Origin: Fibrobacter sp. | Lineage (GTDB): Bacteria; Fibrobacterota; Fibrobacteria; Fibrobacterales; Fibrobacteraceae | NCBI GenBank assembly: GCA_017530965.1 | Contig: JAFXLS010000067.1 | Span: forward strand, 1 to 49,771 | Direction: 5' to 3' | Length of the DNA stretch: 49,771 nt | Shown here: positions 1 through 7,103 of the stretch, piece after piece | Layout of the letters: the number at the start of each line of letters is the position of its first letter | How positions within the stretch are numbered: the stretch's first letter is position 1 | The notes under the pieces: generated by a model | Databases searched by the model: none | What the model was told of the DNA's origin: nothing | The model's input: only the letters and a program-made list of their open reading frames with translations | Made by a program: the position numbers and the translations under genes

Positions 1-2
1 AG

Positions 3-170
3 AACGAGTTTTTCTACAGCAGGAACTGGGGAAAAGTTGACAAGGAAGAGTTCAAAGTTGAGCTTGAAAAATATTTGGAATGGTTTTGCACGAAACGGAT
101 AAAGGTCAGACTCAATGGAATGAGTCCAATGGATTACCGGAAACTATATTTGGACAAACAACCTGTCTAA
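3..170 (+). CDS. IS3-family transposase (OrfB), C-terminal fragment cut by window edge
   Basis: The open frame enters from the left edge and ends at a TAA at 168-170, giving 55 residues. It contains the order WFCTKRIKVRLNGMSPMDYR, which matches the usual end of IS3/IS150-group transposases (Y-N-x-x-R-x-x-x-x-L-x-G-x-S-P-x-x-Y-R), the tail of the DDE integrase core. The catalytic residues would lie outside the window, so whether the copy is intact cannot be judged. It marks the left side of the window as accessory DNA. The right end of the element should lie just after the stop, around 170-200, but no terminal inverted repeat can be defined without the other end. Confidence 0.75.
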   Translation, partial: NEFFYSRNWGKVDKEEFKVELEKYLEWFCTKRIKVRLNGMSPMDYRKLYLDKQPV

Positions 171-216
171 ATTATTGTCCGCATCTCCAAATTTCCACTT
201 TTAATTGTTATTCCTC

Positions 217-245
217 TTGACAATCGTCATCCATGAATTTATATT
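217..245 (+). promoter_or_regulatory. sigma70-type promoter for the ORF6N gene
   Basis: A consensus TTGACA at 217-222 is followed after exactly 17 bp by TATATT at 240-245, continued as TATATTTG. It lies 57 bp upstream of the ATG at 303. It is the cleanest -35/-10 pair in the window and also fits the GCTATATTTG-like -10 region seen before many other genes here. Confidence 0.7.
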
Positions 246-302
246 TGTAGTGAACAAGTGTGTAGTCTTGTCTTTTTTGCATGTAGACGAGAAGGAGTTT
301 AG

Positions 303-1280
303 ATGAAGAACGATGTAACGGCAATTGCCAAATCCGAATTTTCCCTGATAGACGAAAATATGCTCAAGTCGCGGATATATACAATTCGCGGGCTCAAGGT
401 CATGCTTGATGCCGACTTGGCGGAAATTTATGGATATAGTACGAAGGCTTTTAACCAACAGGTTAAGAATAATATCGAAAAATTTGATGAAGACTTTCGA
501 TTTCAGCTGTGTAGAAATGAATACCGTGAAATTCTAGGGTCAAAATTTTTGACCCTAGAACAGGGAAAATATTCAAAAACAAGCCCTTACGCCTTTACTG
601 AGCAAGGCATTTACATGCTTATGACCGTTCTTAAAGGTGAGCGAGCGACGGCGCAAAGCAAGGCTCTTATCCGTCTTTTTAAGCAGATGAAGGATTACAT
701 CATCGCCGAAAATCGGAATTTGTTGGGTTACGACGGCATCGCACAAATTGCCGTGCAAATGGAAAGGAACACCAAGGATATCGCAGTCATTCAGTCCGAT
801 CTTCAAAAGGTCATGGAAAATTTCGTTGATCCTTCGACTTTCAAGCATTTCTTGATTTTGAATGGGCGGAGGCTAGACGCCGATGTCGCCTATACGCAAA
901 TTTACGGTATGGCGAAGAAGTCCATCACTATTATCGATGACTATGTCGGTGTAAAGACGCTTGACCTGCTGCGCGGAATCGCCAAGGGCGTATCCGTAAC
1001 GATCTATAGCGATGAAAATGGTTACGAATCACTGACCGAACAGATTAAGAATGATTTCTTGAAGGCGCGCCCTGATGTTAAATTCAATAAGAAAGAAACG
1101 AAAGAAAAATTCCACGACCGCTATATCTTTCTGGACTACGGATTAAGAGGAGAAAAACTTTTCCACTGCGGAGCTTCGAGCAAAGATGCTGGCAATAAAA
1201 TCACCACCATCATGCAGATTGAAAATACGGAAATTTATCATGTGCTGATGGAAAAATTATCCGTCAAGCCTCAGTTATAA
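303..1280 (+). CDS. ORF6N-domain DNA-binding protein with a C-terminal PLD-like region
   Basis: 325 residues; ATG preceded by AAGGAG at good spacing. Residues about 16-120 match the ORF6N domain (KilA-N/Bro-related) of phages and mobile elements: IYTIRGLKVMLDADLAEIYG, then a basic block and YAFTEQGIYMLM. Such proteins occur widely as accessory genes in Bacteroidota and Fibrobacterota, sometimes as predicted regulators. The last 130 residues (from about 190) include FHDRYIFLDYG and LFHCGASSKDAGNK, resembling one half of a degenerate phospholipase-D-like domain in which the HxK motif reads HDR. That second assignment is inference. The gene sits beside an IS3 remnant and converges with the SLOG gene, overlapping it by 17 bp. 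It carries a perfect 14-bp inverted repeat at 532-560. The biological role is unknown. Confidence 0.8.
   Translation: MKNDVTAIAKSEFSLIDENMLKSRIYTIRGLKVMLDADLAEIYGYSTKAFNQQVKNNIEKFDEDFRFQLCRNEYREILGSKFLTLEQGKYSKTSPYAFTEQGIYMLMTVLKGERATAQSKALIRLFKQMKDYIIAENRNLLGYDGIAQIAVQMERNTKDIAVIQSDLQKVMENFVDPSTFKHFLILNGRRLDADVAYTQIYGMAKKSITIIDDYVGVKTLDLLRGIAKGVSVTIYSDENGYESLTEQIKNDFLKARPDVKFNKKETKEKFHDRYIFLDYGLRGEKLFHCGASSKDAGNKITTIMQIENTEIYHVLMEKLSVKPQL
532..560. repeat. perfect inverted repeat inside the ORF6N coding sequence
   Basis: Arms of 14 bp, TTCTAGGGTCAAAA at 532-545 and its exact complement at 547-560, are separated by one T. The repeat lies within codons for the ORF6N domain. It could be an autoregulatory operator bound by the protein, or a hairpin in the mRNA. 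A perfect 29-nt palindrome in coding sequence is unusual. Confidence 0.85.
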
Positions 1281-1674
1281 TTCTGTACGGTTTCTTCAAT
1301 TCCTTTATGCGGCGGATGTTTTCGCCGGTGCCTTTGCTTTTTTCGTCCCATATCATAATTGCCTGATCGCAGTCTTTGACCATTTGAATATCTTTCACAT
1401 AATGGAATGCGCTTCTTGTAAGGCCTTTGGCAGCTTCTGCGCAAGAACGTACTTTTGCCCCCGTAACAAAATTGTTCCTTGGCGTTTCGCCGCTGCAATA
1501 AATGGTTACGTTGCAGTACCCTTTGGATTCCAAATATTTTTGTACCGCGGCATCAACTCCGTAGCAGTCGCCCACGAGGAATTCTGTGTCAAGGGCAATA
1601 TACTTATCAAGTATAGCTTTGACTTCATCGGACAATACAGAAATCGATTTTGAACCGGATATAAACAGTTTCAT
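1264..1674 (-). CDS. SLOG-superfamily (YspA/DUF2493-like) nucleotide-binding protein
   Basis: 136 residues. The N-terminus FISGSKSI, the later GDCYGVDAAVQKYLESKG and the C-terminal IWDEKSKGTGENIRRIKELK follow the DUF2493/YspA pattern (G-S-R, then G-x-x-x-G-x-D, then W-D-x-x-S-x-G-T-x-x-x-I) of the SLOG Rossmann-fold family. SLOG proteins bind nucleotide-derived ligands or process nucleotides, and several act as sensors in bacterial conflict systems. Its ATG overlaps the stop of the upstream gene by 4 bp, so the two minus-strand genes form an operon. Its 3' end overlaps the convergent ORF6N gene by 17 bp. The family call is fairly firm; a defence role is only a possibility raised by the accessory setting. 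Confidence 0.7.
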   Translation of the reverse strand: MKLFISGSKSISVLSDEVKAILDKYIALDTEFLVGDCYGVDAAVQKYLESKGYCNVTIYCSGETPRNNFVTGAKVRSCAEAAKGLTRSAFHYVKDIQMVKDCDQAIMIWDEKSKGTGENIRRIKELKKPYRIITEA

Positions 1675-2051
1675 TCATCCCTCCTTTTCATATAGAAGAA
1701 TCGGGTCAATTCGTGGTCAGTTCTGATAGTTTCGCCGTAGCAAAAGGATGCCCATGGACTTGGCCAGGCCTTGTCTATGGCGTCGCAAAATGCCTTGTTT
1801 AATTCGACGGAACGCATCTCTAAATCAGTCGCATTTACGACGATGTCAATGTGAGCCAGGCGACCCGTGTGGCAGAGGAATGTCGTAAATTGTTCTAGGC
1901 GGTCTTCTTGAATTTGCTTTTTGTCGTCCGTAAGTATGTAGCCCGTGATATAATCCCATATTTCGTTCCGCACTTTATCATCTGCGTACGATTGCTTTAC
2001 GAGGCTTTTTAAATCGTTGTACTTTTGTGTCGGTGTCGTAACTGTGTTCAT
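1671..2051 (-). CDS. hypothetical protein, operon partner of the SLOG gene
   Basis: 126 residues with a well-placed AAGGAG ribosome site before the ATG. I do not recognise a family. The protein is soluble in appearance, with no signal peptide or membrane segment, and is rich in charged helices in its first half (QKYNDLKSLVKQSYADDKVR). The second half contains HIDIVVNATDLEMRSVELNK and a WPSPWASFCYG stretch. The start is preceded by a short palindrome at 2097-2113 that could be an operator. It is translationally coupled to the downstream SLOG protein, so the two probably act together. Confidence 0.6.
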   Translation of the reverse strand: MNTVTTPTQKYNDLKSLVKQSYADDKVRNEIWDYITGYILTDDKKQIQEDRLEQFTTFLCHTGRLAHIDIVVNATDLEMRSVELNKAFCDAIDKAWPSPWASFCYGETIRTDHELTRFFYMKRRDE

Positions 2052-2096
2052 AGTTGCGCTCCTTATTTTGATTTGTTATCAAAATAGATTTTTACT

Positions 2097-2113
2097 ACGA
2101 CAAATAATGTCGT
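2097..2113. promoter_or_regulatory. palindrome upstream of the SLOG operon
   Basis: ACGACA at 2097-2102 and TGTCGT at 2108-2113 form a perfect 6-bp inverted repeat around AATAA, 45 bp upstream of the first ATG of the minus-strand operon. The spacing and position suit a repressor operator. No binding protein can be named. Confidence 0.35.
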
Positions 2114-2125
2114 GTTTGAAACTGT

Positions 2126-2184
2126 AAAAAAAAGATGCCCGCTAGGTCCTATCGCCACTATGAGGCTCCAGGATGACGGGGCAT
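2126..2184 (-). terminator. intrinsic terminator of the WYL regulator gene, in a repeat-like element
   Basis: Read on the minus strand, ATGCCC (2184-2179) pairs with GGGCAT (2140-2135) around an inner imperfect stem, and is followed by eight T (2133-2126). The minus-strand text includes GTCATCCTGG, so the element resembles the GTCATCCTGAG-type repeats at 25.6, 34.7 and 47.9 kb. Confidence 0.6.
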
Positions 2185-2216
2185 GACAAGTTTAATTCTA
2201 TTTGAGATATTGGATT

Positions 2217-3245
2217 TTATAGCCAGGAATTTCGGCGGTAGGTGCTGTCGAGGTAGTACGAGAATTCGCGGAGTCTTTTGCGGAGTGCGACGGGCTTGAT
2301 GACTTCGGCGCTGTCGGCGTATGAGAGCACCCAGCGGAACAGGAGTTCATCGTTGAGGGCCTTCATCGTGACCAGCAGGCGGCCGTCATGCGTCTTTTCC
2401 ACTTTCATGGAACGCTGGAACGGCTTTTCTTCGAGGTAATACTGCGCCTGGCTATTGAATATAATTTCGACATCTTCGGCTTTCGGGTCTTGCGGGCCGT
2501 AAATCGCGGAACCGAGTCGAACTCGCTTGCGCAACATTTCAAGCGTTTTCGGATTATCTTGGAACGTTTCCTTGGTAAGCTCAACACTTTGGATGCGGCG
2601 GAACTTGAGCGTATAAGTATCGCCAGGGTGCGATTGCGACTCGCAACCGATGTAGATTTCGCCCTGATACAAAATGACCATTAGCGGAATCCGCACGCGA
2701 GGGATGTTTCCGTTTTCGCTGATGTAGGTGACTAGGACTTTGCGGCGTTCGTGAATAGCGCGCAGAATCACCTTGAGCTTTTCGCTGGAATCTTCCTCGA
2801 ACATGGGCGGGGTTCCTGCAAAAAGGATTCGCGAGTTCATGTCTTGGGCGAGTTGTTCCACGGCTTTCTTTTCGCTTGCGGGCAAGCTCTTCTGGATTTT
2901 TTCGAGCAGATTCGTGACGGGCTCGCTTGCGGCAGGATACATGTTCGCGATGCGCTGCAAGAACACGAAATGCAGCATCGTATTTTCAAAATTCGGGAAT
3001 AGTAAGTTATCTGCCGATTTAATGGCCGACTGGTAACGGAAAGCGCGTTGGTCGCTTATGACGCGGATATAGGCGCCCCCGTTGGCAGATGTCAACGTCT
3101 GCATATCGCGCTGCACGTTGCGGCGTTCGTTTTCGGGAATCTCCAGCGCCTCCATCAAGTCGCTGACGGAATAGCTCCTGCTAGGATTCGATATCAGGAG
3201 TGCGAATAATTGTAATACACGGTCTGCGCGGGTGATGTCTGCCAT
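2217..3245 (-). CDS. WYL-domain transcriptional regulator
   Basis: 342 residues from the ATG at 3245, chosen over an upstream in-frame ATG at 3275 because AAAGAGG lies at good spacing before it and the protein then begins MADITRADRVLQLFALLISN, the typical start of DeoR-like winged-helix WYL proteins. Residues about 5-75 form the HTH domain. A WYL domain follows in the second half (RRKVLVTYISENG, then IPLMVILYQGEIYIGCES), and the C-terminal extension ends in YADSAEVIKPVALRKRLREF. WYL domains sense ligands such as nucleic acids or nucleotides and control DNA damage, defence or metabolic genes. It is divergent from the dcw operon with palindromes between them. Its target is unknown. Confidence 0.85.
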   Translation of the reverse strand: MADITRADRVLQLFALLISNPSRSYSVSDLMEALEIPENERRNVQRDMQTLTSANGGAYIRVISDQRAFRYQSAIKSADNLLFPNFENTMLHFVFLQRIANMYPAASEPVTNLLEKIQKSLPASEKKAVEQLAQDMNSRILFAGTPPMFEEDSSEKLKVILRAIHERRKVLVTYISENGNIPRVRIPLMVILYQGEIYIGCESQSHPGDTYTLKFRRIQSVELTKETFQDNPKTLEMLRKRVRLGSAIYGPQDPKAEDVEIIFNSQAQYYLEEKPFQRSMKVEKTHDGRLLVTMKALNDELLFRWVLSYADSAEVIKPVALRKRLREFSYYLDSTYRRNSWL

Positions 3246-3281
3246 AATAAACCTCTTTTCTCTCAATATATACAATTATTG

Positions 3282-3317
3282 CGTCAATTGATGACGTGTT
3301 GGTGAACTAATGTTCAC
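3282..3317. promoter_or_regulatory. two palindromes between the WYL gene and mraZ
   Basis: CGTCA-ATTGA-TGACG at 3282-3296 and GTGAAC-TAAT-GTTCAC at 3302-3317 are perfect inverted repeats in the divergent intergenic region. On the minus strand a TATATT lies near 3270, so the sites flank the likely promoter of the WYL gene. They are candidate operators for the WYL regulator itself. Confidence 0.4.
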
Positions 3318-3396
3318 TATTTCTGTTTCGGACCTGGATCCGAAGTATGTTTTTTGTATGCTTTGGGTGCGAAAAATGTCCCTCTATCTTGCCAAA

Positions 3397-3432
3397 GTGG
3401 TAGAAAATGGTAGATTTGTATCGTGTTGTGGT
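3397..3432 (+). promoter_or_regulatory. MraZ operator repeats before mraZ
   Basis: GTGGT at 3397-3401, ATGGT at 3407-3411 and GTGGT at 3428-3432 occur in phase with a 10-bp period (10 bp and then 21 bp), with A-rich spacers. In Escherichia coli and Mycoplasma, MraZ binds repeated TGGG or GTGGG-like pentamers spaced by 5 bp just upstream of its own gene. The arrangement here, ending 18 bp before the mraZ ATG, fits autoregulation of the dcw operon with GTGGT in place of GTGGG. Confidence 0.6.
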
Positions 3433-3450
3433 AAAATGTGTCAAACTAGT

Positions 3451-3927
3451 ATGAACTTTACGTCTTTCATAGGTCAAGCCCAGACGGCTATCGATGGAAA
3501 GGGAAGGTCCTCCTTCCCCAGGGAATTCCGTCGTCAGCTCGGGCCAACCGAAGGGGATGAATTCGTGGTCACGCGTGGTCCGAATCAGACTCTACGGTTG
3601 TTTACCTTGCCGGAATACGAAAAGTTCATGGCGGACTTGGACTCGAGGTCCGACCGCCGTCAAGCAGACCTAGTTCGGAGAGGCCTCGCGCCCACTGTGG
3701 TGGAGCTCGATGGTCAGAACCGCATTTTACTTCCGAAGATCTTATTGGAGTATGCTGGTCTTAAAGGTGAAGTCCTTTACGTACAAGCTAGCGGAAAAAC
3801 TCTTGAACTATGGAACCCTGAACGCTTCAACGAAAAGTTCGGATTGCAGACAAACGAAGCAATCGCCGCATTCGATGCCGCGTTCTATGGAGAAAGCTTG
3901 ACGGAGGACCTCGATGGCAAAAAATAG
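3451..3927 (+). CDS. mraZ: MraZ, transcriptional regulator of the dcw operon
   Basis: 158 residues from the ATG at 3451. A longer frame from 3310 exists, but its extra 47 codons would run through the operator repeats, and MNFTSFIGQAQTAIDGKGR is the normal N-terminus. Two AbrB-like swapped-hairpin halves are visible: TAIDGKGRSSFPREFRRQL near the start and VELDGQNRILLPKILLEYAG in the second half. MraZ forms a ring-shaped oligomer that binds direct repeats in front of itself and represses the division cluster. It is the first gene of the operon and overlaps rsmH by 14 bp. Confidence 0.95.
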   Translation: MNFTSFIGQAQTAIDGKGRSSFPREFRRQLGPTEGDEFVVTRGPNQTLRLFTLPEYEKFMADLDSRSDRRQADLVRRGLAPTVVELDGQNRILLPKILLEYAGLKGEVLYVQASGKTLELWNPERFNEKFGLQTNEAIAAFDAAFYGESLTEDLDGKK

Positions 3928-4903
3928 CCTCTGTCAACATTCCGCAGCCGCTCTGGCCGGCATTGAAAACGGTGTGTTCTATCACGATCCGGTAATGCTC
4001 AAGGAATGCCTTGACGGCTTGAATATTAAGCCCAATGGAACTTATGCCGACTGCACTTTGGGCGGCGGCGGACATTCTTACGCGATTTCGAACAAATTGG
4101 ATGAAAACGGCGTGTTGCACGCTTTTGACCGCGACGAAGAAGCGGTGGCCTTTGCGACGAAGCGCCTTGCGGGCGTGAAGCCCAAGTTCATTGTGCATCC
4201 GGTGCGCTTTGGCGAATTGAAGAACGAAATTGCTCCGAATACTTTGGACGGTATCCTTTACGATTTGGGTATTAGCAGCCACCAGGTAGATGATTCTGCC
4301 CGCGGCTTTACCTTTGTGGGTGACAATCCGCTGGACTTGCGCATGGACCGCCGCGAAGGGGTGTCTGCCCAGGAATGGCTCAAGACAGTGGATGCCGATA
4401 CGCTTGCCGCAGCCCTCCGCAAGAATGCCGATATGGATCGCGCCTTTAAGCTGGCGACCCGCCTGATTGAAATGGCCGCCTCCAAGGGCGATAGCGAAAT
4501 TTTGCCGTCTGATGTGAAGACGGTGGTGGAATCCGTGTTCCCCGACAAGAGGCGCGAAGTGAACGGCCTTTTGGCCCGTGTGTTCCAGGCGATTCGCATG
4601 GAAGTGAATGGCGAACTCAAGGAAATCGAAGATAGCCTGCGCGCTGCCGTGGATTGCCTCAAGGTGGGTGGTCGCCTGGTGGTCATGAGCTACCATTCCG
4701 TGGAAGACCGCTGCGTCAAGGAAACTGCCGCTGAATTCGAGAAGGCCTGCATTTGCCCGGAGAATTTGCCGGTGTGCATGTGCGGCGGGAACCATCAGCG
4801 CTTAAAGAAGGTGAATCGCAAGCCGATTTTGCCTACAAACGAAGAAATTGCGAACAACAGCAGGGCTCGCTCTGCAAAGCTTAGGGTGTACGAACGGGTA
4901 TGA
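3914..4903 (+). CDS. rsmH: 16S rRNA m4C1402 methyltransferase RsmH (MraW)
   Basis: 329 residues; GGAGGA at 3903-3908 precedes the ATG. The enzyme N4-methylates C1402 in the ribosomal P site using S-adenosylmethionine. Family blocks are clear: YHDPVMLKECLDGL, ADCTLGGGGHSYAI (SAM-binding loop), LYDLGISSHQVDDSARGF, NPLDLRMDRR, LARVFQAIRMEVNGEL and VVMSYHSVEDR. Length is close to the usual 310-320. It overlaps mraZ by 14 bp and ftsL by 4 bp, the standard dcw position. Confidence 0.97.
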   Translation: MAKNSLCQHSAAALAGIENGVFYHDPVMLKECLDGLNIKPNGTYADCTLGGGGHSYAISNKLDENGVLHAFDRDEEAVAFATKRLAGVKPKFIVHPVRFGELKNEIAPNTLDGILYDLGISSHQVDDSARGFTFVGDNPLDLRMDRREGVSAQEWLKTVDADTLAAALRKNADMDRAFKLATRLIEMAASKGDSEILPSDVKTVVESVFPDKRREVNGLLARVFQAIRMEVNGELKEIEDSLRAAVDCLKVGGRLVVMSYHSVEDRCVKETAAEFEKACICPENLPVCMCGGNHQRLKKVNRKPILPTNEEIANNSRARSAKLRVYERV

Positions 4904-5208
4904 GTGAATCTGTCAAGAAATCCCTGTTCAACTCGAACCGCACCATTGTGTGGGTGTTCGTGGGCGCCGTGTTGGTGGCCGGCCTTTTGCTGATTTTGCC
5001 GTTGTATATGCAGAACTGCCTTACCAAGCTTTATTCCAAGTCCAACGAGCTGACTTATGAAATCGGTCAGTTGCAGCGTCAAAGGACTCTGCAGGAACTT
5101 GAAATCAACAAGTTGTCTTCGCTGGAAAACTTGGCTGGCTTTGCAGACAGTGTTGGTCTTGACTTGAATGGCGTACCTACCAAGGTGCGTATAACGGGGG
5201 CTCCATGA
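4900..5208 (+). CDS. ftsL: FtsL-like bitopic division protein
   Basis: 102 residues. One membrane segment, residues about 17-36 (IVWVFVGAVLVAGLLLILPL), follows a short cytoplasmic tail and is followed by a predicted coiled coil with leucine spacing (LTYEIGQLQRQRTLQELEIN). The size, topology and location between rsmH and ftsI identify FtsL, which with FtsB and FtsQ activates the FtsW-FtsI septal synthase. Sequence conservation of FtsL is poor, so context carries much of the call. It is coupled to both neighbours by 4-bp overlaps. Confidence 0.88.
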   Translation: MSESVKKSLFNSNRTIVWVFVGAVLVAGLLLILPLYMQNCLTKLYSKSNELTYEIGQLQRQRTLQELEINKLSSLENLAGFADSVGLDLNGVPTKVRITGAP

Positions 5209-7103
5209 ATATTGTGAATATGGATGCTCTGTCGGTGGCAAAGATGATCGTGCTGGGCGCTATTGGCGTGCTGGCTTGGCAGACTTTTAACATTCAAGTG
5301 CTGAACCGCGAAGTTTACCAGAAAGAAACCAAGGACCAGACGACCCGTACCAAGAATATTTACGCCGAGCGCGGCGAAATCTTGGATCGCAACGGTGTCG
5401 TGTTTGCCAAGAATCTGCGCGATACCGGTAAGGCTGAAGACTATAGCCGAATCTTCTTGCAGGGTAAGCTAGCCTCCCAGATTGTGGGCAAGGTAAATTA
5501 CGACGGTAAGGGCAGTATGGGCATGGAACGCATGTACGACTTGCGCCTGCGCGGTAACGAAGGTTTCCGCGTGGGTGTGAAGGATGCCCGCGAACGTGAA
5601 ATCCTTGGCCGCTCCGAAAATGTGGCAGAAGCCAAGCCGGGCAAGAACCTGGTGCTGACTATTGACCGCGACATGCAGGAAATCGTGGAAAAGGCCCTGA
5701 AGGACGGCGTGAATGAATTTAGCGCTGCCAGCGCCTCTGCCGTGGTGGTGGACCCGTATACGGGTGAAATTTTGGCCATGGCAAGTTACCCGACTTTTGA
5801 CCCGAACTCTAAAAAGCAAGGTGTGGGCAAGATGGCCAAGAACGACATTGTGGCCATGTCCTTTGAACCGGGCTCTACCTTCAAGGTGATTACGGCTGCT
5901 GCTACTCTTGAAAACGGCTCTGTTCCCGAAGATACGGTTTTTGTGAACGAAGGGAAGTGCTGGAGCTGGAGCGCAAGGGCTGAACGTATTTGCGATACCC
6001 ACATTTACGGCGATATGGATATGGCCGAGGGTATGGTGCAGTCCTCTAACATCGTGTTTGCCAAGGTGGCCGACAAGGTGGGTGCCGAAAAGCTTTACCG
6101 CATGGCCCGCAACTTTGGCTTTGGCATGAAGACTTCCGAGAACCTGGCGGGTGAAGAAGCGGGCCGCCTGTACATGCCTTACGAACTGACGAGAGATGAC
6201 CGTACCCTTAAAACCATGGGCTTTGGCCACGCCGTTTCTGTGACGCCGATTCAGATGGTGATGGCTTATGCCACAATCGCCAATGGCGGCACCCTGATGG
6301 AACCAATGATTGTAAAGGAATGGCGCGATTCCGATGGTAATCTGGTAGAAAAGAAAGAACCGGTGAAGGTTCGTCGCGTGATTTCCGAGAAAACGGCTGC
6401 TTCCATTCGCAAGATGCTTAACCGCGTGGTGAATAGCGGTACGGCAAAGCGCGTGGCCAGCAAGAAGATTCCCGATGTGATTTTTGGCGGCAAGACGGGT
6501 ACGGCTGAAAAGTACAACCAGGAAACCGGCAAGTACGATCGCGAACACCAGGTGGCTTCGTTTATTGGCCTTGCCCCGGTAGAAGATGTTCGTTATGTGT
6601 GCATGGTGCTGGTGGATGACCCCAACGCCGATAAGCTTTATGGACATACGGGTGGTGCGACGGCGGGCCCGATTTTCCGCCGCATTATGGAAGGTATCTA
6701 TTATCACCCGAAGCTTTCGCCGGCGTCTCATGAGCTTGCCTTTGTAAGCAAGAAGTCTGCTTGCGAAGGTGATTATGTGGGCATGCTTGCCCAGACGGCA
6801 AAGTCGGTAGCGGCAAGCAAGAAGTGCCCTGTGACTTTTGAAGGTGAAGGATCCCGCGTACTCTCGGTTCGCAGAGACATGACGGATTCTATTGGACTTG
6901 TTTTGAAACTTGGCGATGTTGATGCATCGACGATGCCCGACTTGAAGGGGCTTTCGCTGAAGGATGCTCTTGAAATTGCCGGAAATATCCGTATGAGCGT
7001 GGAATACACCGGAATGGGCCGCGTGGTTTCGCAAACCCCGAAGGTGGGGGAGACGCTTCATAAGGGACAGATTTGCAAGCTGACGCTTAAGGAGAAAGGC
7101 TAG
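5205..7103 (+). CDS. ftsI: FtsI/PBP3 septal peptidoglycan transpeptidase with C-terminal PASTA domain
   Basis: 632 residues. A signal anchor (about 8-30) leads into a dimerisation region with ERGEILDRNGVVFA. The transpeptidase motifs are intact: SxxK at S224-K227 (EPGSTFK), SxN at S280-N282 and KTG at 430-432. The last 60 residues (MPDLKGLSLKDALEIAG and on) form one PASTA domain, as in SpoVD or Gram-positive PBP2x-like enzymes; many proteobacterial FtsI lack it. The enzyme crosslinks septal peptidoglycan with FtsW. It overlaps ftsL by 4 bp and abuts murE with no gap. The pedestal domain is short. Confidence 0.96.
   Translation: MNIVNMDALSVAKMIVLGAIGVLAWQTFNIQVLNREVYQKETKDQTTRTKNIYAERGEILDRNGVVFAKNLRDTGKAEDYSRIFLQGKLASQIVGKVNYDGKGSMGMERMYDLRLRGNEGFRVGVKDAREREILGRSENVAEAKPGKNLVLTIDRDMQEIVEKALKDGVNEFSAASASAVVVDPYTGEILAMASYPTFDPNSKKQGVGKMAKNDIVAMSFEPGSTFKVITAAATLENGSVPEDTVFVNEGKCWSWSARAERICDTHIYGDMDMAEGMVQSSNIVFAKVADKVGAEKLYRMARNFGFGMKTSENLAGEEAGRLYMPYELTRDDRTLKTMGFGHAVSVTPIQMVMAYATIANGGTLMEPMIVKEWRDSDGNLVEKKEPVKVRRVISEKTAASIRKMLNRVVNSGTAKRVASKKIPDVIFGGKTGTAEKYNQETGKYDREHQVASFIGLAPVEDVRYVCMVLVDDPNADKLYGHTGGATAGPIFRRIMEGIYYHPKLSPASHELAFVSKKSACEGDYVGMLAQTAKSVAASKKCPVTFEGEGSRVLSVRRDMTDSIGLVLKLGDVDASTMPDLKGLSLKDALEIAGNIRMSVEYTGMGRVVSQTPKVGETLHKGQICKLTLKEKG

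Noticed and set aside
3310..3450. 47-residue N-terminal extension of MraZ
   Set aside because: It covers the operator repeats and promoter and is not part of the MraZ fold.
3827..4795. 322-codon minus-strand open frame opposite rsmH
   Set aside because: It is antisense to an unmistakable gene, has a His/Arg-rich low-quality composition and no ribosome site; codon bias of the plus strand explains it.
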